Shown: positions 1 through 8,429, numbered from the stretch's first letter. The stretch: 13,472 bases of DNA from Endomicrobium sp. (GCA_031260765.1 JAISKX010000151.1:1-13472), one strand, 5' to 3'. The notes: generated by a model from the sequence alone, not told the origin. Numbers and translations are program-made.

Positions 1-1353
1 CCCCTTGAAACTCGCTACCGAACCAGTGAAATATAGTCCGCCCCCGTATCCTGTAAATGCCGTATTGCTTGTCAATTCTACAATGCTTCCTGTGAAATTA
101 AAGGTTAAGTTCGGCAAATACAAAAATCCGCCATATCCTGCTTTGTTTCCTCGCGCTATCATCCTGCTAATATTGCTTATTTCCATACTCCCAGATATTA
201 GCGCTATATTTCCTACTGATGTTCCGAGACTTGAAAGATTATTTATAAATTCTATGCTGCCATAGTTAAATATTACCTTTGCGCTTGCATTGCCTAAATA
301 TATGATTCCTCCTAACTCAGCGGTATTCCCTGTAAAAACAGAAGTGGAATTAGTAAATCTTATCGTCGCGCCGCTATAAGCCGCTATAATTCCGCCATTG
401 TTTTTTGCCGTATTAGAGGTTGCGTCAATCGTTTGATTTGTAAAATTAAAAATATGACCACTTCCACTATTACTATGTATTATAGCTCCATGAGCTGCAC
501 TATAATTTTTAAAAAAAACTAAATTCCCGCCTCCTACATGAGCCGATGCATCAAGGTCAAATACAATATTATTGCCGCTATATATAAAAAATACCCCTCG
601 CTGATCATAACTCGTATTATTAAGAAAATATGCTTTTTTACCGTAAAAATTAAATCTTGAATTGTCGAAATTAATATAAAAAGCAGAGCCAAGCGACCCA
701 TATCCATTGCTAAACTGTGCGCTTGAAACGCTTGTCCCAAATTCCATTATAGAGCCTTCTGTTACCAAAGCAAAAGGTCCGTCTTGCGCGCTTTTATTGT
801 TATTGAAAATTACCGTAGCGGCATATATATACATTTTAGCGCCATCCCTTAAACGCACAGCGCCGCCGCCAGTCCAACCTTGTGCATAAGGATTTTCATT
901 GTTGTCAAATATCAATCTGTTTGCCCTTATTGTAATACTTGAAGCAGTCCCCATAGCAAATATTGCGCCGCCTCCGCGATCACTCCCATTGCGAGTAGCG
1001 GTATTATTAGTAAATGTAACAGTATTGTTTGGCAAATTTATAAGAAGAGAACCGTTGCCTTCTATGTATATAGCGCCACCTATTTGCGCAGAATTGTTGT
1101 TAAATGTCAGATTGTAATTTCCGCTTGCATTGAGAATTACATTTTGTCCTGTAATATAGATAGCGCCGCCATTGTTACCATTATAAGTATTTCCATTTTG
1201 AAAAGTCGTATTTGCAGATAATGTCTTAGGATTTGTCTCACTTGGAAATGTCCATCGCGTCTGCGCATTGCTCTCTACACAAAATAAGAAAAGCAAAGGC
1301 AAAGCAATAAGCATTAATTTAAGAAAAGATGACAAAGATTTTCTGTTTTTCAT
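1..1353 (-). CDS. Pmp-like beta-helical surface protein, 3' end beyond left edge
   Basis: An uninterrupted reading frame of 451 codons runs from an ATG at 1353 to base 1 with no stop, so the C-terminus lies outside the window. Residues 1 to about 30 form a classic signal peptide: KNRK, a Leu-rich core, and SNA before QT as the probable cleavage site. The rest is Asn/Gly-rich and built from repeated GGA(I/V)-type and FxxN-type motifs, for example NGGAIYITG, IGGAIYIEG, GGGAIFAMG, and FNNNS, FTNNT, FTGNT. This pairing characterises chlamydial polymorphic membrane proteins and related right-handed beta-helix passengers. The predicted role is a secreted or autotransported surface structure, probably adhesive. 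A C-terminal barrel is expected but not seen. It lies 23 nt after the metalloprotease autotransporter and has only a weak GGA ribosome-binding site, so it is probably in the same operon. The coding call is firm; the adhesin role is inference. Confidence 0.87.
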   Translation of the reverse strand, partial: MKNRKSLSSFLKLMLIALPLLFLFCVESNAQTRWTFPSETNPKTLSANTTFQNGNTYNGNNGGAIYITGQNVILNASGNYNLTFNNNSAQIGGAIYIEGNGSLLINLPNNTVTFTNNTATRNGSDRGGGAIFAMGTASSITIRANRLIFDNNENPYAQGWTGGGAVRLRDGAKMYIYAATVIFNNNKSAQDGPFALVTEGSIMEFGTSVSSAQFSNGYGSLGSAFYINFDNSRFNFYGKKAYFLNNTSYDQRGVFFIYSGNNIVFDLDASAHVGGGNLVFFKNYSAAHGAIIHSNSGSGHIFNFTNQTIDATSNTAKNNGGIIAAYSGATIRFTNSTSVFTGNTAELGGIIYLGNASAKVIFNYGSIEFINNLSSLGTSVGNIALISGSMEISNISRMIARGNKAGYGGFLYLPNLTFNFTGSIVELTSNTAFTGYGGGLYFTGSVASFKG

Positions 1354-1376
1354 TTTATTTCCATTTTATGTCTGTA

Positions 1377-4300
1377 TTAGAATTTGAATATTGCGTTTAA
1401 ATGAGTTATGTGTTTGACGGCGTTTTGGGAAATGTCGGCGTCAAAGTTTATGCCTAATGAGAATGCGCCGCTGAAATCATAGTATAAAACCGTTCCCACT
1501 TGACCTAAGAATGTATCTGTTTCTGTAGAGATATCGGAAATTGAACCGTATTGAGAGAATTCTTTATATGAAATGTCTCTGTTGAACTCTCCGCCTAAAA
1601 CTACATAAGAAATGCCCGCCCTAAGAGTCCATTTGAGATTTTCAATTGGGACTTCAAGAGAAAAACCTGCATTGGGAGCAAGTTTTGTATAGACGGCTTC
1701 TTCTATAATCAATTCTCTGCCGAGACCGTTTTCTTCAGTGATTTTTGGATTTTGGCTAAAACCCAATGAAAAACCTATATAAGGATATAAATTTATAGAT
1801 TGAGTTAAACTCGGCAATTGGGCTTGAGCTGAGAGATTGAGAGAGTATGAAGTCCAATCTGCATTTGGATAGATTGTATCTCCGCTATAATCTATCGTTC
1901 TTTTGACGCTGAAATCTTGCAGCCCTAAACCTAAATTGGCTTTTAACAAAACATTGGAAAATAAATGCGCGCTGTAAAAGCCTAATCTAATGTCTCTAAT
2001 ATCGGCTTTGTCTAAACTTTCTTTGGCTGTTTTTAAGGAAATCCCTGCATATATGCCGAAAAGATTTGAAGCTTGTAGAAATAGCGGAGTTCCAATGGAA
2101 AAACCAAAACCGTCTAAATTAAAGTCGCCTTCATTGCCTTCGTTTTTATATTGGAGAGCGCTGTAATTGACATCTGCCCAGAAAGAGTTTTTTATAATCT
2201 TTTGCGCTTTGGGAATAGATTGTTGAGTCTCATTGTTTTTTTCTTCGGGTTCTTTATTGTCAAGAAAAGAATCATAGTCCATATCCATAAATAAATAATT
2301 CCTTTTTTTCTTTTTGGCTTTTTTAGCCTTTGCTCCGTTTGCAGATTCTGAGGCTGATATATTTGAATATATAATAGGAGCCATATCGTCGGAAGCGCCT
2401 ATGGATAGAGTTTTGTAATAAATCAAACCGCCCAATTGATTTATGGCGCGCGCTATATCTTCAATATTAGACATCATTGTAAGCGGAGATATTATCTTTT
2501 GTTTTAAAATATCATTGTTATCAATCCCGTCAAAAAAATTAACGATTTTGTTTTGAGTAGGAGTTAAGCCTGCAATAGAAGATAAAGCGGATTTTATATC
2601 AACCCGTATTATCCATTGAGAACCGCCTGCATTAGAAATAGTCCAATTTCCCTTAGAAGCTTCTGAAACTATTGAGCCGCTCTGCCATAAATTATTTGGA
2701 TTGTCTAAATAAGAATCAAAGATTAAAGCCTCAACAGAGCCTATGCCGTAAGCTTTGATTATAAGACGGCTGTCAGCCTCTATTTTCATTTGAGTTGAAT
2801 GAATAATATCTGAAATTCCAAGAACACCAGAACTTGCGTCTATGGCAAGCTCTAATGTCCCGAAAATGTCAATATTTTGAGCATATAGAGTTTTGCGTTT
2901 TTGATTGTCCGACATTGAAAATTTGCCGACAGAACTTATTGTGAGATTATCTATATTCGCAGAGGATGATAAAACTTCAACAAAAGCAGATGGATGGTTT
3001 GGCGCAGAAGGGAGTCCGACAATCAAGTCTTTTATATTGATTTGAGAGTTTTCTGAAAATACTACCGTGCCTTTATTGATTTTAAATTCGCCTTGAAAAT
3101 TCGTTATTCCATCTAAAATCAAATTTGAATTCCCGTTTTTCTCAATGAAATTATTATTATTGGGCGCCGATATTCCGCCTTTCATTGTGATATTGGCTTT
3201 ATCGGCGTCTAATATAAGTTTAGAAAAGTTCTCCATATATATGTCATTTGGTTTTGAGTCAGCTTTATTTTCACTAAATAAAACGGCGGATTGTTTTGCC
3301 TTTATTGTTAAAAAAGCAAAATCAACAGAATCGCCGCTCATATATACAGCCCCGCCGCGATTTGCCGCAGTATTGCTGATAAAATTTAAACTGCGGCTTT
3401 CAAATTCAACGGTAGAACGGTCAATATAGAAAACTCCGCCGTCTTCTGAGGCAGTATTTTTTATAAAATTATCGCCATAGGAGCCGCTTTGAGCTTTGAC
3501 AATAGCCCCGTTTGACAAATAAACGGCGCCGCCTTTTTGCGCTGTATTGTTTTGAAAAACTATATCTTTAAATATAGACAAAGAGCTTGGATTTTGAGCG
3601 TATAAGACTGAGCCTTTTTGAGCATTGGCGCTTGTTATCTGTATGTTTTCAATAGTCAAAACAGTATTATTGGACAAATCAAAGAAAGAGCCTTGCGCGC
3701 CGCCGCCTTGAAAAATTAAGCCTGATATTGAATTCCTTTTATGAGTTGGAACAAATCTTGTATCGCCTATAATTTTAAAATCGCCGCTTGCCGCAGCCCC
3801 CAGACTTTCGCTTATAAAATATGGAGAGCCGTATTCTTGTATATCATCAGCCGACATATCAAAAATTCTGTTCCCGCTTTGAGAGTTTAAGGCGAGCAAT
3901 AAATCGCTTAAAGACACTTTTGTTTTTAACCAAAAATAACCGCTGTCTGCATAGCCGCCCGTCCAAGAAGAAGCGGAGAAAGAATATATATATCTGCCCT
4001 CTTGAAAAGTTTTATTATCATTATTGTAAAATTGCAAAGAGCCTGCTGATAAAATTTTAGTCCAATATATGCCCGTTCTTGTAAAACTTGAAAGAGATAT
4101 GCCGTCTAAATATAAGAAACCTGAACCGCTTGCCGCTTGCAAAGAATCGCCGTAAAGATTTTCCCCGCTATAAAACAAATTTATGCTCAAAGAACTCGCC
4201 GAAACCGCTATATTGGGAAAGGACACTGTTCTTGTAGAAAGCCCGTCTCTTAAATCCAAATGAGAATTTTCAAAAGAATATAAAGTTGAGCCGATTGTAT

Positions 4301-6776
4301 AATCTGAAATTGGGAATTTGAGCGAAGCATTTTTAAAAGAGACTGTATTGAAATTGGCATTGTATATAGGGGCTGACAATTTGTATTTGACTTTATATGA
4401 CGCTGGAGAATAACTATCAAATACAGCCTTGCCGTTTATGCCCGTGAATTTGATATTGGAGCCGCCGATTGCCGTCCAATCATCTGAATAAGTATTGTAA
4501 TGATTTAGCAAAGCGTCCGAGCCGATATTTAATTTATACCCTGCGCTGGAAGCATTGATATTTAAAATGCTGTTGGATATATTGTTTTCGCCGGAAAACA
4601 TTTTTGAATCAAGATTAAAAGTAGTTATGCCTGCGCTTTGATTGAAAACTCCATTGAAAACAGAACCATCTCCGCTCATAGTAAATAGCCCATTGCTTGT
4701 TTTGTTTATATTAGCTATGCCGGAAATTGAACCTGAAAGATTTAGATTGCCGCCTACTATATCAATATCCATAGAATAGCCGCCGCCTGCTTTTATATTG
4801 CCGCTATAATTGAAATTGAAAGAGGCGTCAATTTGAGAAGTTTTTTCTCCAGCCGCGTTTTTCCTATATCCGAATGTCAATTTTGTTTTTAAATCATTCA
4901 AATCGCCAAGCGTCATAACAGGCTGTCCGTTTATCCACCATCCTGCAAACCAATAATATTGAACATAATGAAAAATATCTGTGATTTGATTGAAATCAAA
5001 AGAAGGAGACCAATCTGAAATAATATCGCCCGATATTTGCGCGCCGCTCATAATATTTATTTCTTTGACGAAAGCATTTGGAGCTATATAAATAGCCGCT
5101 TTTGCGCCCGATATTGAGCCTGTGATGTCAAACTTTTCAACCAAGGCGCCTTCAAGTTCCGGCAATAAATCGTCCATATTCCAATAAAAAGGATTCCAAT
5201 AGGGATTGACGCCGGCATAGGGGTCAAAATTTGCATGGCGCCTCATATAAGAGCCGCGAAATTCATACATATCGCCCAATATATTGTCGCCGAAATCAAA
5301 TCGCGCGCCTATACCGCCGTCTCCTATTGCCGATAGAGTCCCCTGATGTATTATTTTGTGGTCTTTGCCGTAAGATACTAAAAGAGCCGCGCTTTTTTGT
5401 CCGTCGGAATGTATATTGCTAAAAATTGTCAGTTTATTGTTCCAGCCGTCTATTCTTATCCCGGCGCTCATAGAGCCGTTTGAAAGGACTTCTCCGCGCA
5501 TCTCAACTGTATTTGTAGTTCCGTAAATATGAAGACCTATGGTATAAGAAGTTGAATTGTATTGACCATTTAAATAATCTGTCGCGCTTAGATTTCTTGC
5601 ATAAAAATTAGCGCTTATATTGATATAGGCAATATCATCATTGTAAATAGAATGACCATACATATTCTTGCGGTCTAAGGCTATGCCTATATCTTGGAAA
5701 AGAGCGAGTTCAGCTTCCATAAAAGTATTCCAATTGCGGTAATTTTGATGGCTCATCATAGAATTGCGCAATTCCAAATGGCTTAAATCGGAATCCGACC
5801 CTTCAAAGCCATTGATAGGAATACCGCCTATATTGTTGGGATTATTGTTTTTGTGTATTGCTCCACTGAGAACAGACATAACATTAGAACCTTGAAAAAA
5901 AGCAAACCCACCGATTTCACTATCGTTTAAAGCTGGGTCGCCTTGTCTGATAACTCTAAAATCTGAAGACAAGCCTTCGTTTGAATCCGCAAGCCTGACC
6001 ACTTGATTTACAGTTGCCTGAGTCCCGAAAGAATCTACAAGCTTTTGGTCAAATTTATTCAAATTGACGCCGTCATATTCAAGAAAATAGAGTTTGCCGT
6101 CTCCTCTGAAATATTCAAAACTCATAATGCCCATAGCATGCGCCATCTCATGTATTATCACGGGAACCATACCGTCAATCAAATGATTATTGGGCAATAA
6201 TTCCATAGGTTTAAAAGACCAAGCGCTTGTATCGCCCCAAATATATTCAATCTGCTCAAAGCTTTGACCCATAAAATCCAAAAAAGGAAAAACCAAAGCT
6301 CCTATTCTTATTTGAGCATAAGCCCTTTGAGTATAATTGGGATTATAAGGCTCATAATAGTCGGCTGTATTGTCAAACAGAATGGCATTTGCAAGAGTGG
6401 TAAGCCCATTGCCGTTTGCGCCGTAATCGCTGATAGCGTCGTCGTTTAGATAATTGTAAATACCCATTGAAATTGTTACTGGGGAAGAATTTTGAGGAAG
6501 GGCGCCGAGCAATATCGCCCAATAATCGCCTGCATTTTTTATAGCGTCTATATGCTGAGGCACGAGAGTCCAGAAAAAATCATCGCCCGACGGATTGCTG
6601 CCGTCGGCGTAATTCTCGCCGCTTCCGATAGCTATATCAAAATTAAACAGAGGATTTCCATTTATGGAATTGGTAATCAAAGATTGGCGCGAAGGCATAT
6701 CGGCGTTTAAAGGGATATTTTGAACGCCGATAAATATAGCGAGTAAGAATAATGATATTCCAATTCCTTTTCTCAA
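1377..6776 (-). CDS. Autotransporter with N-terminal metzincin-like zinc metalloprotease domain
   Basis: This 1799-residue protein has a complete type V secretion layout. Residues 1-25 are a signal peptide (hydrophobic core, LNA before DM). Residues about 30-370 form a zinc protease domain: H209-E210-M-A-H213-A-M-G216 is the metzincin HExxHxxG motif. H333 followed by Met-Met at 340-341 and a segment ending ALFQDIG resembles the distal His, Met-turn and C-terminal helix of leishmanolysin-type (M8) enzymes. Residues about 375-1390 are a beta-rich passenger, with Pmp-like GGAV/FxxN repeats near 1045-1165. Residues about 1393-1460 are the usual helical linker (LTPTQNKI). A lysine-rich insert follows near 1480. 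Residues about 1528-1799 are the 270-residue barrel, ending in aromatic Phe. The start is TTG, supported by GGAG 6 nt upstream and by the signal peptide directly after it. Predicted role: surface-exposed or released metalloprotease. The substrate is unknown. Confidence 0.9.
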   Translation of the reverse strand: MRKGIGISLFLLAIFIGVQNIPLNADMPSRQSLITNSINGNPLFNFDIAIGSGENYADGSNPSGDDFFWTLVPQHIDAIKNAGDYWAILLGALPQNSSPVTISMGIYNYLNDDAISDYGANGNGLTTLANAILFDNTADYYEPYNPNYTQRAYAQIRIGALVFPFLDFMGQSFEQIEYIWGDTSAWSFKPMELLPNNHLIDGMVPVIIHEMAHAMGIMSFEYFRGDGKLYFLEYDGVNLNKFDQKLVDSFGTQATVNQVVRLADSNEGLSSDFRVIRQGDPALNDSEIGGFAFFQGSNVMSVLSGAIHKNNNPNNIGGIPINGFEGSDSDLSHLELRNSMMSHQNYRNWNTFMEAELALFQDIGIALDRKNMYGHSIYNDDIAYINISANFYARNLSATDYLNGQYNSTSYTIGLHIYGTTNTVEMRGEVLSNGSMSAGIRIDGWNNKLTIFSNIHSDGQKSAALLVSYGKDHKIIHQGTLSAIGDGGIGARFDFGDNILGDMYEFRGSYMRRHANFDPYAGVNPYWNPFYWNMDDLLPELEGALVEKFDITGSISGAKAAIYIAPNAFVKEINIMSGAQISGDIISDWSPSFDFNQITDIFHYVQYYWFAGWWINGQPVMTLGDLNDLKTKLTFGYRKNAAGEKTSQIDASFNFNYSGNIKAGGGYSMDIDIVGGNLNLSGSISGIANINKTSNGLFTMSGDGSVFNGVFNQSAGITTFNLDSKMFSGENNISNSILNINASSAGYKLNIGSDALLNHYNTYSDDWTAIGGSNIKFTGINGKAVFDSYSPASYKVKYKLSAPIYNANFNTVSFKNASLKFPISDYTIGSTLYSFENSHLDLRDGLSTRTVSFPNIAVSASSLSINLFYSGENLYGDSLQAASGSGFLYLDGISLSSFTRTGIYWTKILSAGSLQFYNNDNKTFQEGRYIYSFSASSWTGGYADSGYFWLKTKVSLSDLLLALNSQSGNRIFDMSADDIQEYGSPYFISESLGAAASGDFKIIGDTRFVPTHKRNSISGLIFQGGGAQGSFFDLSNNTVLTIENIQITSANAQKGSVLYAQNPSSLSIFKDIVFQNNTAQKGGAVYLSNGAIVKAQSGSYGDNFIKNTASEDGGVFYIDRSTVEFESRSLNFISNTAANRGGAVYMSGDSVDFAFLTIKAKQSAVLFSENKADSKPNDIYMENFSKLILDADKANITMKGGISAPNNNNFIEKNGNSNLILDGITNFQGEFKINKGTVVFSENSQINIKDLIVGLPSAPNHPSAFVEVLSSSANIDNLTISSVGKFSMSDNQKRKTLYAQNIDIFGTLELAIDASSGVLGISDIIHSTQMKIEADSRLIIKAYGIGSVEALIFDSYLDNPNNLWQSGSIVSEASKGNWTISNAGGSQWIIRVDIKSALSSIAGLTPTQNKIVNFFDGIDNNDILKQKIISPLTMMSNIEDIARAINQLGGLIYYKTLSIGASDDMAPIIYSNISASESANGAKAKKAKKKKRNYLFMDMDYDSFLDNKEPEEKNNETQQSIPKAQKIIKNSFWADVNYSALQYKNEGNEGDFNLDGFGFSIGTPLFLQASNLFGIYAGISLKTAKESLDKADIRDIRLGFYSAHLFSNVLLKANLGLGLQDFSVKRTIDYSGDTIYPNADWTSYSLNLSAQAQLPSLTQSINLYPYIGFSLGFSQNPKITEENGLGRELIIEEAVYTKLAPNAGFSLEVPIENLKWTLRAGISYVVLGGEFNRDISYKEFSQYGSISDISTETDTFLGQVGTVLYYDFSGAFSLGINFDADISQNAVKHITHLNAIFKF

Positions 6777-6782
6777 ATTGAA

Positions 6783-6786
6783 CTCC
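6783..6786 (-). promoter_or_regulatory. Ribosome-binding site fixing a TTG start
   Basis: On the minus strand the sequence ACGGAG lies 6 nt before TTG at 6776-6774. No in-frame ATG or GTG occurs between the upstream TGA and this TTG, and a good signal peptide begins directly at the TTG. A nearby ATG at 6792-6790 is in a different frame. Confidence 0.7.
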
Positions 6787-6788
6787 GT

Positions 6789-8420
6789 TCATTTTGCTGT
6801 GTTTTTATTGATTGAAAACTCAACAATCAAATTTTCATCATCTTTTTTGGCGGCAGATGATTTAGCTGCAGTTTTTGATTGGACAGCCGTCTTTTTAGCC
6901 GCAGGCTTTTTAACAGTTGTCTTTTTAGTAGTTTTTTGAGCTGTCTTTTGAGCTGGTTTTTGAACTGTCTTCTGAACTGTTTTCTGAACCGGCTTTTGGA
7001 CGGCAGCAGGCTCTTTTTCCTTTATAGAAGTTTCGGTAACAGTTTCAAGCATTCTATCAGACATCCAATCTTCACTTTGGACATCGTCTATATCTTCAAT
7101 ATAAACTCTATTGATAGGTCTATCAGGCTCTTGAGTTTGAATTCTAACGGGCTCTCGAGTTTGAGTTCTGATTTCTCTCTTTAATTCAACTTCTGTTTCA
7201 TAGGGATATGTATCCGGAGCTGTGCGGACTACTCTTCTTGTTTGTCTGACCGGTTTGGGCTTTTCATTTCCAAAACCAAGCTTTATGCCGCCTTGTATGA
7301 AAAAGCCTGAAAAATCGTCGGCTCTTGTGAAATCAGTATTTATATAAATTTCGGCTATATCGGATATTATCCGTCCCACCCCCAGATTTATTCCCATATA
7401 TACGCTGTCTGTGGGACTGTTGATTATGTTCATGCCGTATTGATTGGACTGTTGAAAAGACACGGTTTTTGAGAAATCAGAGCCCGCCATTATATATCCG
7501 CCGTAAAGAGAAGCGCTAAAATTAAAATTATAGGCGCGGGTCTGACCTCTTAAACCATAATTTATTATATTTTTTGTATAGGCTCCTCTTTCTATCATGA
7601 GATTTGCCGCGCCGCCGCCATTTTCTTTGATAGCGTCATAGGATTGATGAATGCCTCCGATGCCTATAAAAGGGCTTAAACGGTGATAGCCTTGATTTAA
7701 CATATTGACTTCAAATTCAAGCCCCCATTTAAAAGCATTGGAATTGAAATTGCTTTCCGGGCTAAGGCTTGCAAAACGAATTTGCCTTACTGTATGAAAT
7801 TTTTGTATTTCCAATCCCAAGTTTCCCAATATATTGATATATCTGTTTATGCTGGCGCCGTAAAGACCAAATTCAAAAAAACCTATATCGGCTTTATTTG
7901 CCCCTTGCTCTACATTGTTTGACCCATTTCCAATATATAAGCCAAGCGTGATACTGTCGCCTTTGAGCATATCAACCCCAGCCTGCCATTCGCTTTTGCT
8001 GGATTTAAAAGTTTTAGCGTCTTCGTCTTTATTTTCAAAAGAGTCAAAATCAAATTGAAACCATACAACTTGGTCTAATATATAGACATCGCTTTTATTT
8101 TTCTTTATTCTGTCAAAAAGTTTTAGATAATTCTTTAAATTCCCTTGCGCGCTTAAAACATTGATTAAGAAACCGCCGCTCAAATCCTCAAAAGCCGCTT
8201 TGACTCCTTCCCTATTGCCGTTTTCAGACATATTGGCAATAGCCACTTTGAAAACGTTTAAATCTGAACCTGCGCTGCCATGATAATTGTTGAAAAAATT
8301 CTGAACTTCATTCTGATTGTGAGAAATCGGAGATACATCTAAAATCGTAGAAGTTGAGGCGGCAAAACTTCCAGCCGCAAAGACGACAATTGCGGCTAAA
8401 ATTACTAATAGTCTGTTCAT
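6789..8420 (-). CDS. Autotransporter-type outer-membrane barrel with C-terminal basic tail
   Basis: This 543-residue protein starts at the ATG at 8420, chosen because AGAGGA lies 9 nt upstream and a textbook signal peptide (MNRLLVILAA, cleavage after GSFA) follows. An in-frame ATG at 8516 would add 32 residues that mask the signal and has no ribosome-binding site. Residues about 28-105 resemble the helical linker that precedes autotransporter barrels (HNQNEVQNFF, then AFEDLSGGFLINVLSAQG). Residues about 115-384 are alternating amphipathic strands typical of a barrel. There is no passenger before the linker. The final 159 residues (385-543) are charged and low in complexity: an Arg-rich part with two QTxEPxR copies, an acidic stretch (IEDIDDVQSEDW), then Lys/Thr/Gln/Ala repeats. 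The protein therefore does not end in the usual barrel Phe. Its function is unknown; a porin-like or scaffold role is possible. It is the first gene of the surface operon and has its own promoter. Confidence 0.85.
   Translation of the reverse strand: MNRLLVILAAIVVFAAGSFAASTSTILDVSPISHNQNEVQNFFNNYHGSAGSDLNVFKVAIANMSENGNREGVKAAFEDLSGGFLINVLSAQGNLKNYLKLFDRIKKNKSDVYILDQVVWFQFDFDSFENKDEDAKTFKSSKSEWQAGVDMLKGDSITLGLYIGNGSNNVEQGANKADIGFFEFGLYGASINRYINILGNLGLEIQKFHTVRQIRFASLSPESNFNSNAFKWGLEFEVNMLNQGYHRLSPFIGIGGIHQSYDAIKENGGGAANLMIERGAYTKNIINYGLRGQTRAYNFNFSASLYGGYIMAGSDFSKTVSFQQSNQYGMNIINSPTDSVYMGINLGVGRIISDIAEIYINTDFTRADDFSGFFIQGGIKLGFGNEKPKPVRQTRRVVRTAPDTYPYETEVELKREIRTQTREPVRIQTQEPDRPINRVYIEDIDDVQSEDWMSDRMLETVTETSIKEKEPAAVQKPVQKTVQKTVQKPAQKTAQKTTKKTTVKKPAAKKTAVQSKTAAKSSAAKKDDENLIVEFSINKNTAK
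6840..7007 (-). repeat. Imperfect tandem 4-residue (12-bp) repeats encoding a Lys/Gln/Thr-rich tail
   Basis: Residues about 472-527 of the barrel protein follow a four-residue period, roughly K-(P/T)-(V/A/T)-Q: KPVQ, KTVQ, KTVQ, KPAQ, KTAQ, KTTK. They then drift into AAKK/SKTAAK segments. At DNA level this appears as repeated 12-bp units. The encoded segment is strongly basic and probably disordered. Confidence 0.75.
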
Positions 8421-8429
8421 GATTAAATT

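Noticed and set aside
534-740. Short minus-strand open frame inside the partial Pmp-like gene
   Set aside because: It is in another frame of the continuous 451-codon gene that starts at 1353. The Pmp-like frame has a signal peptide and repeats; the short one has neither.
3145-4060. Plus-strand open frames of 60-120 residues opposite the large autotransporter gene and opposite pheS/pheT
   Set aside because: They lie antisense to well-supported genes, lack ribosome-binding sites and recognisable motifs, and have compositions expected from reversed Asn/Ser/Ile-rich coding sequence.
6789-6791. Recoding of TGA as an amino acid in this organism
   Set aside because: All other genes use TAA, tryptophan is encoded by TGG throughout, and no internal in-frame TGA is needed to read any gene. 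One TGA stop at a normal gene end is not evidence of recoding.
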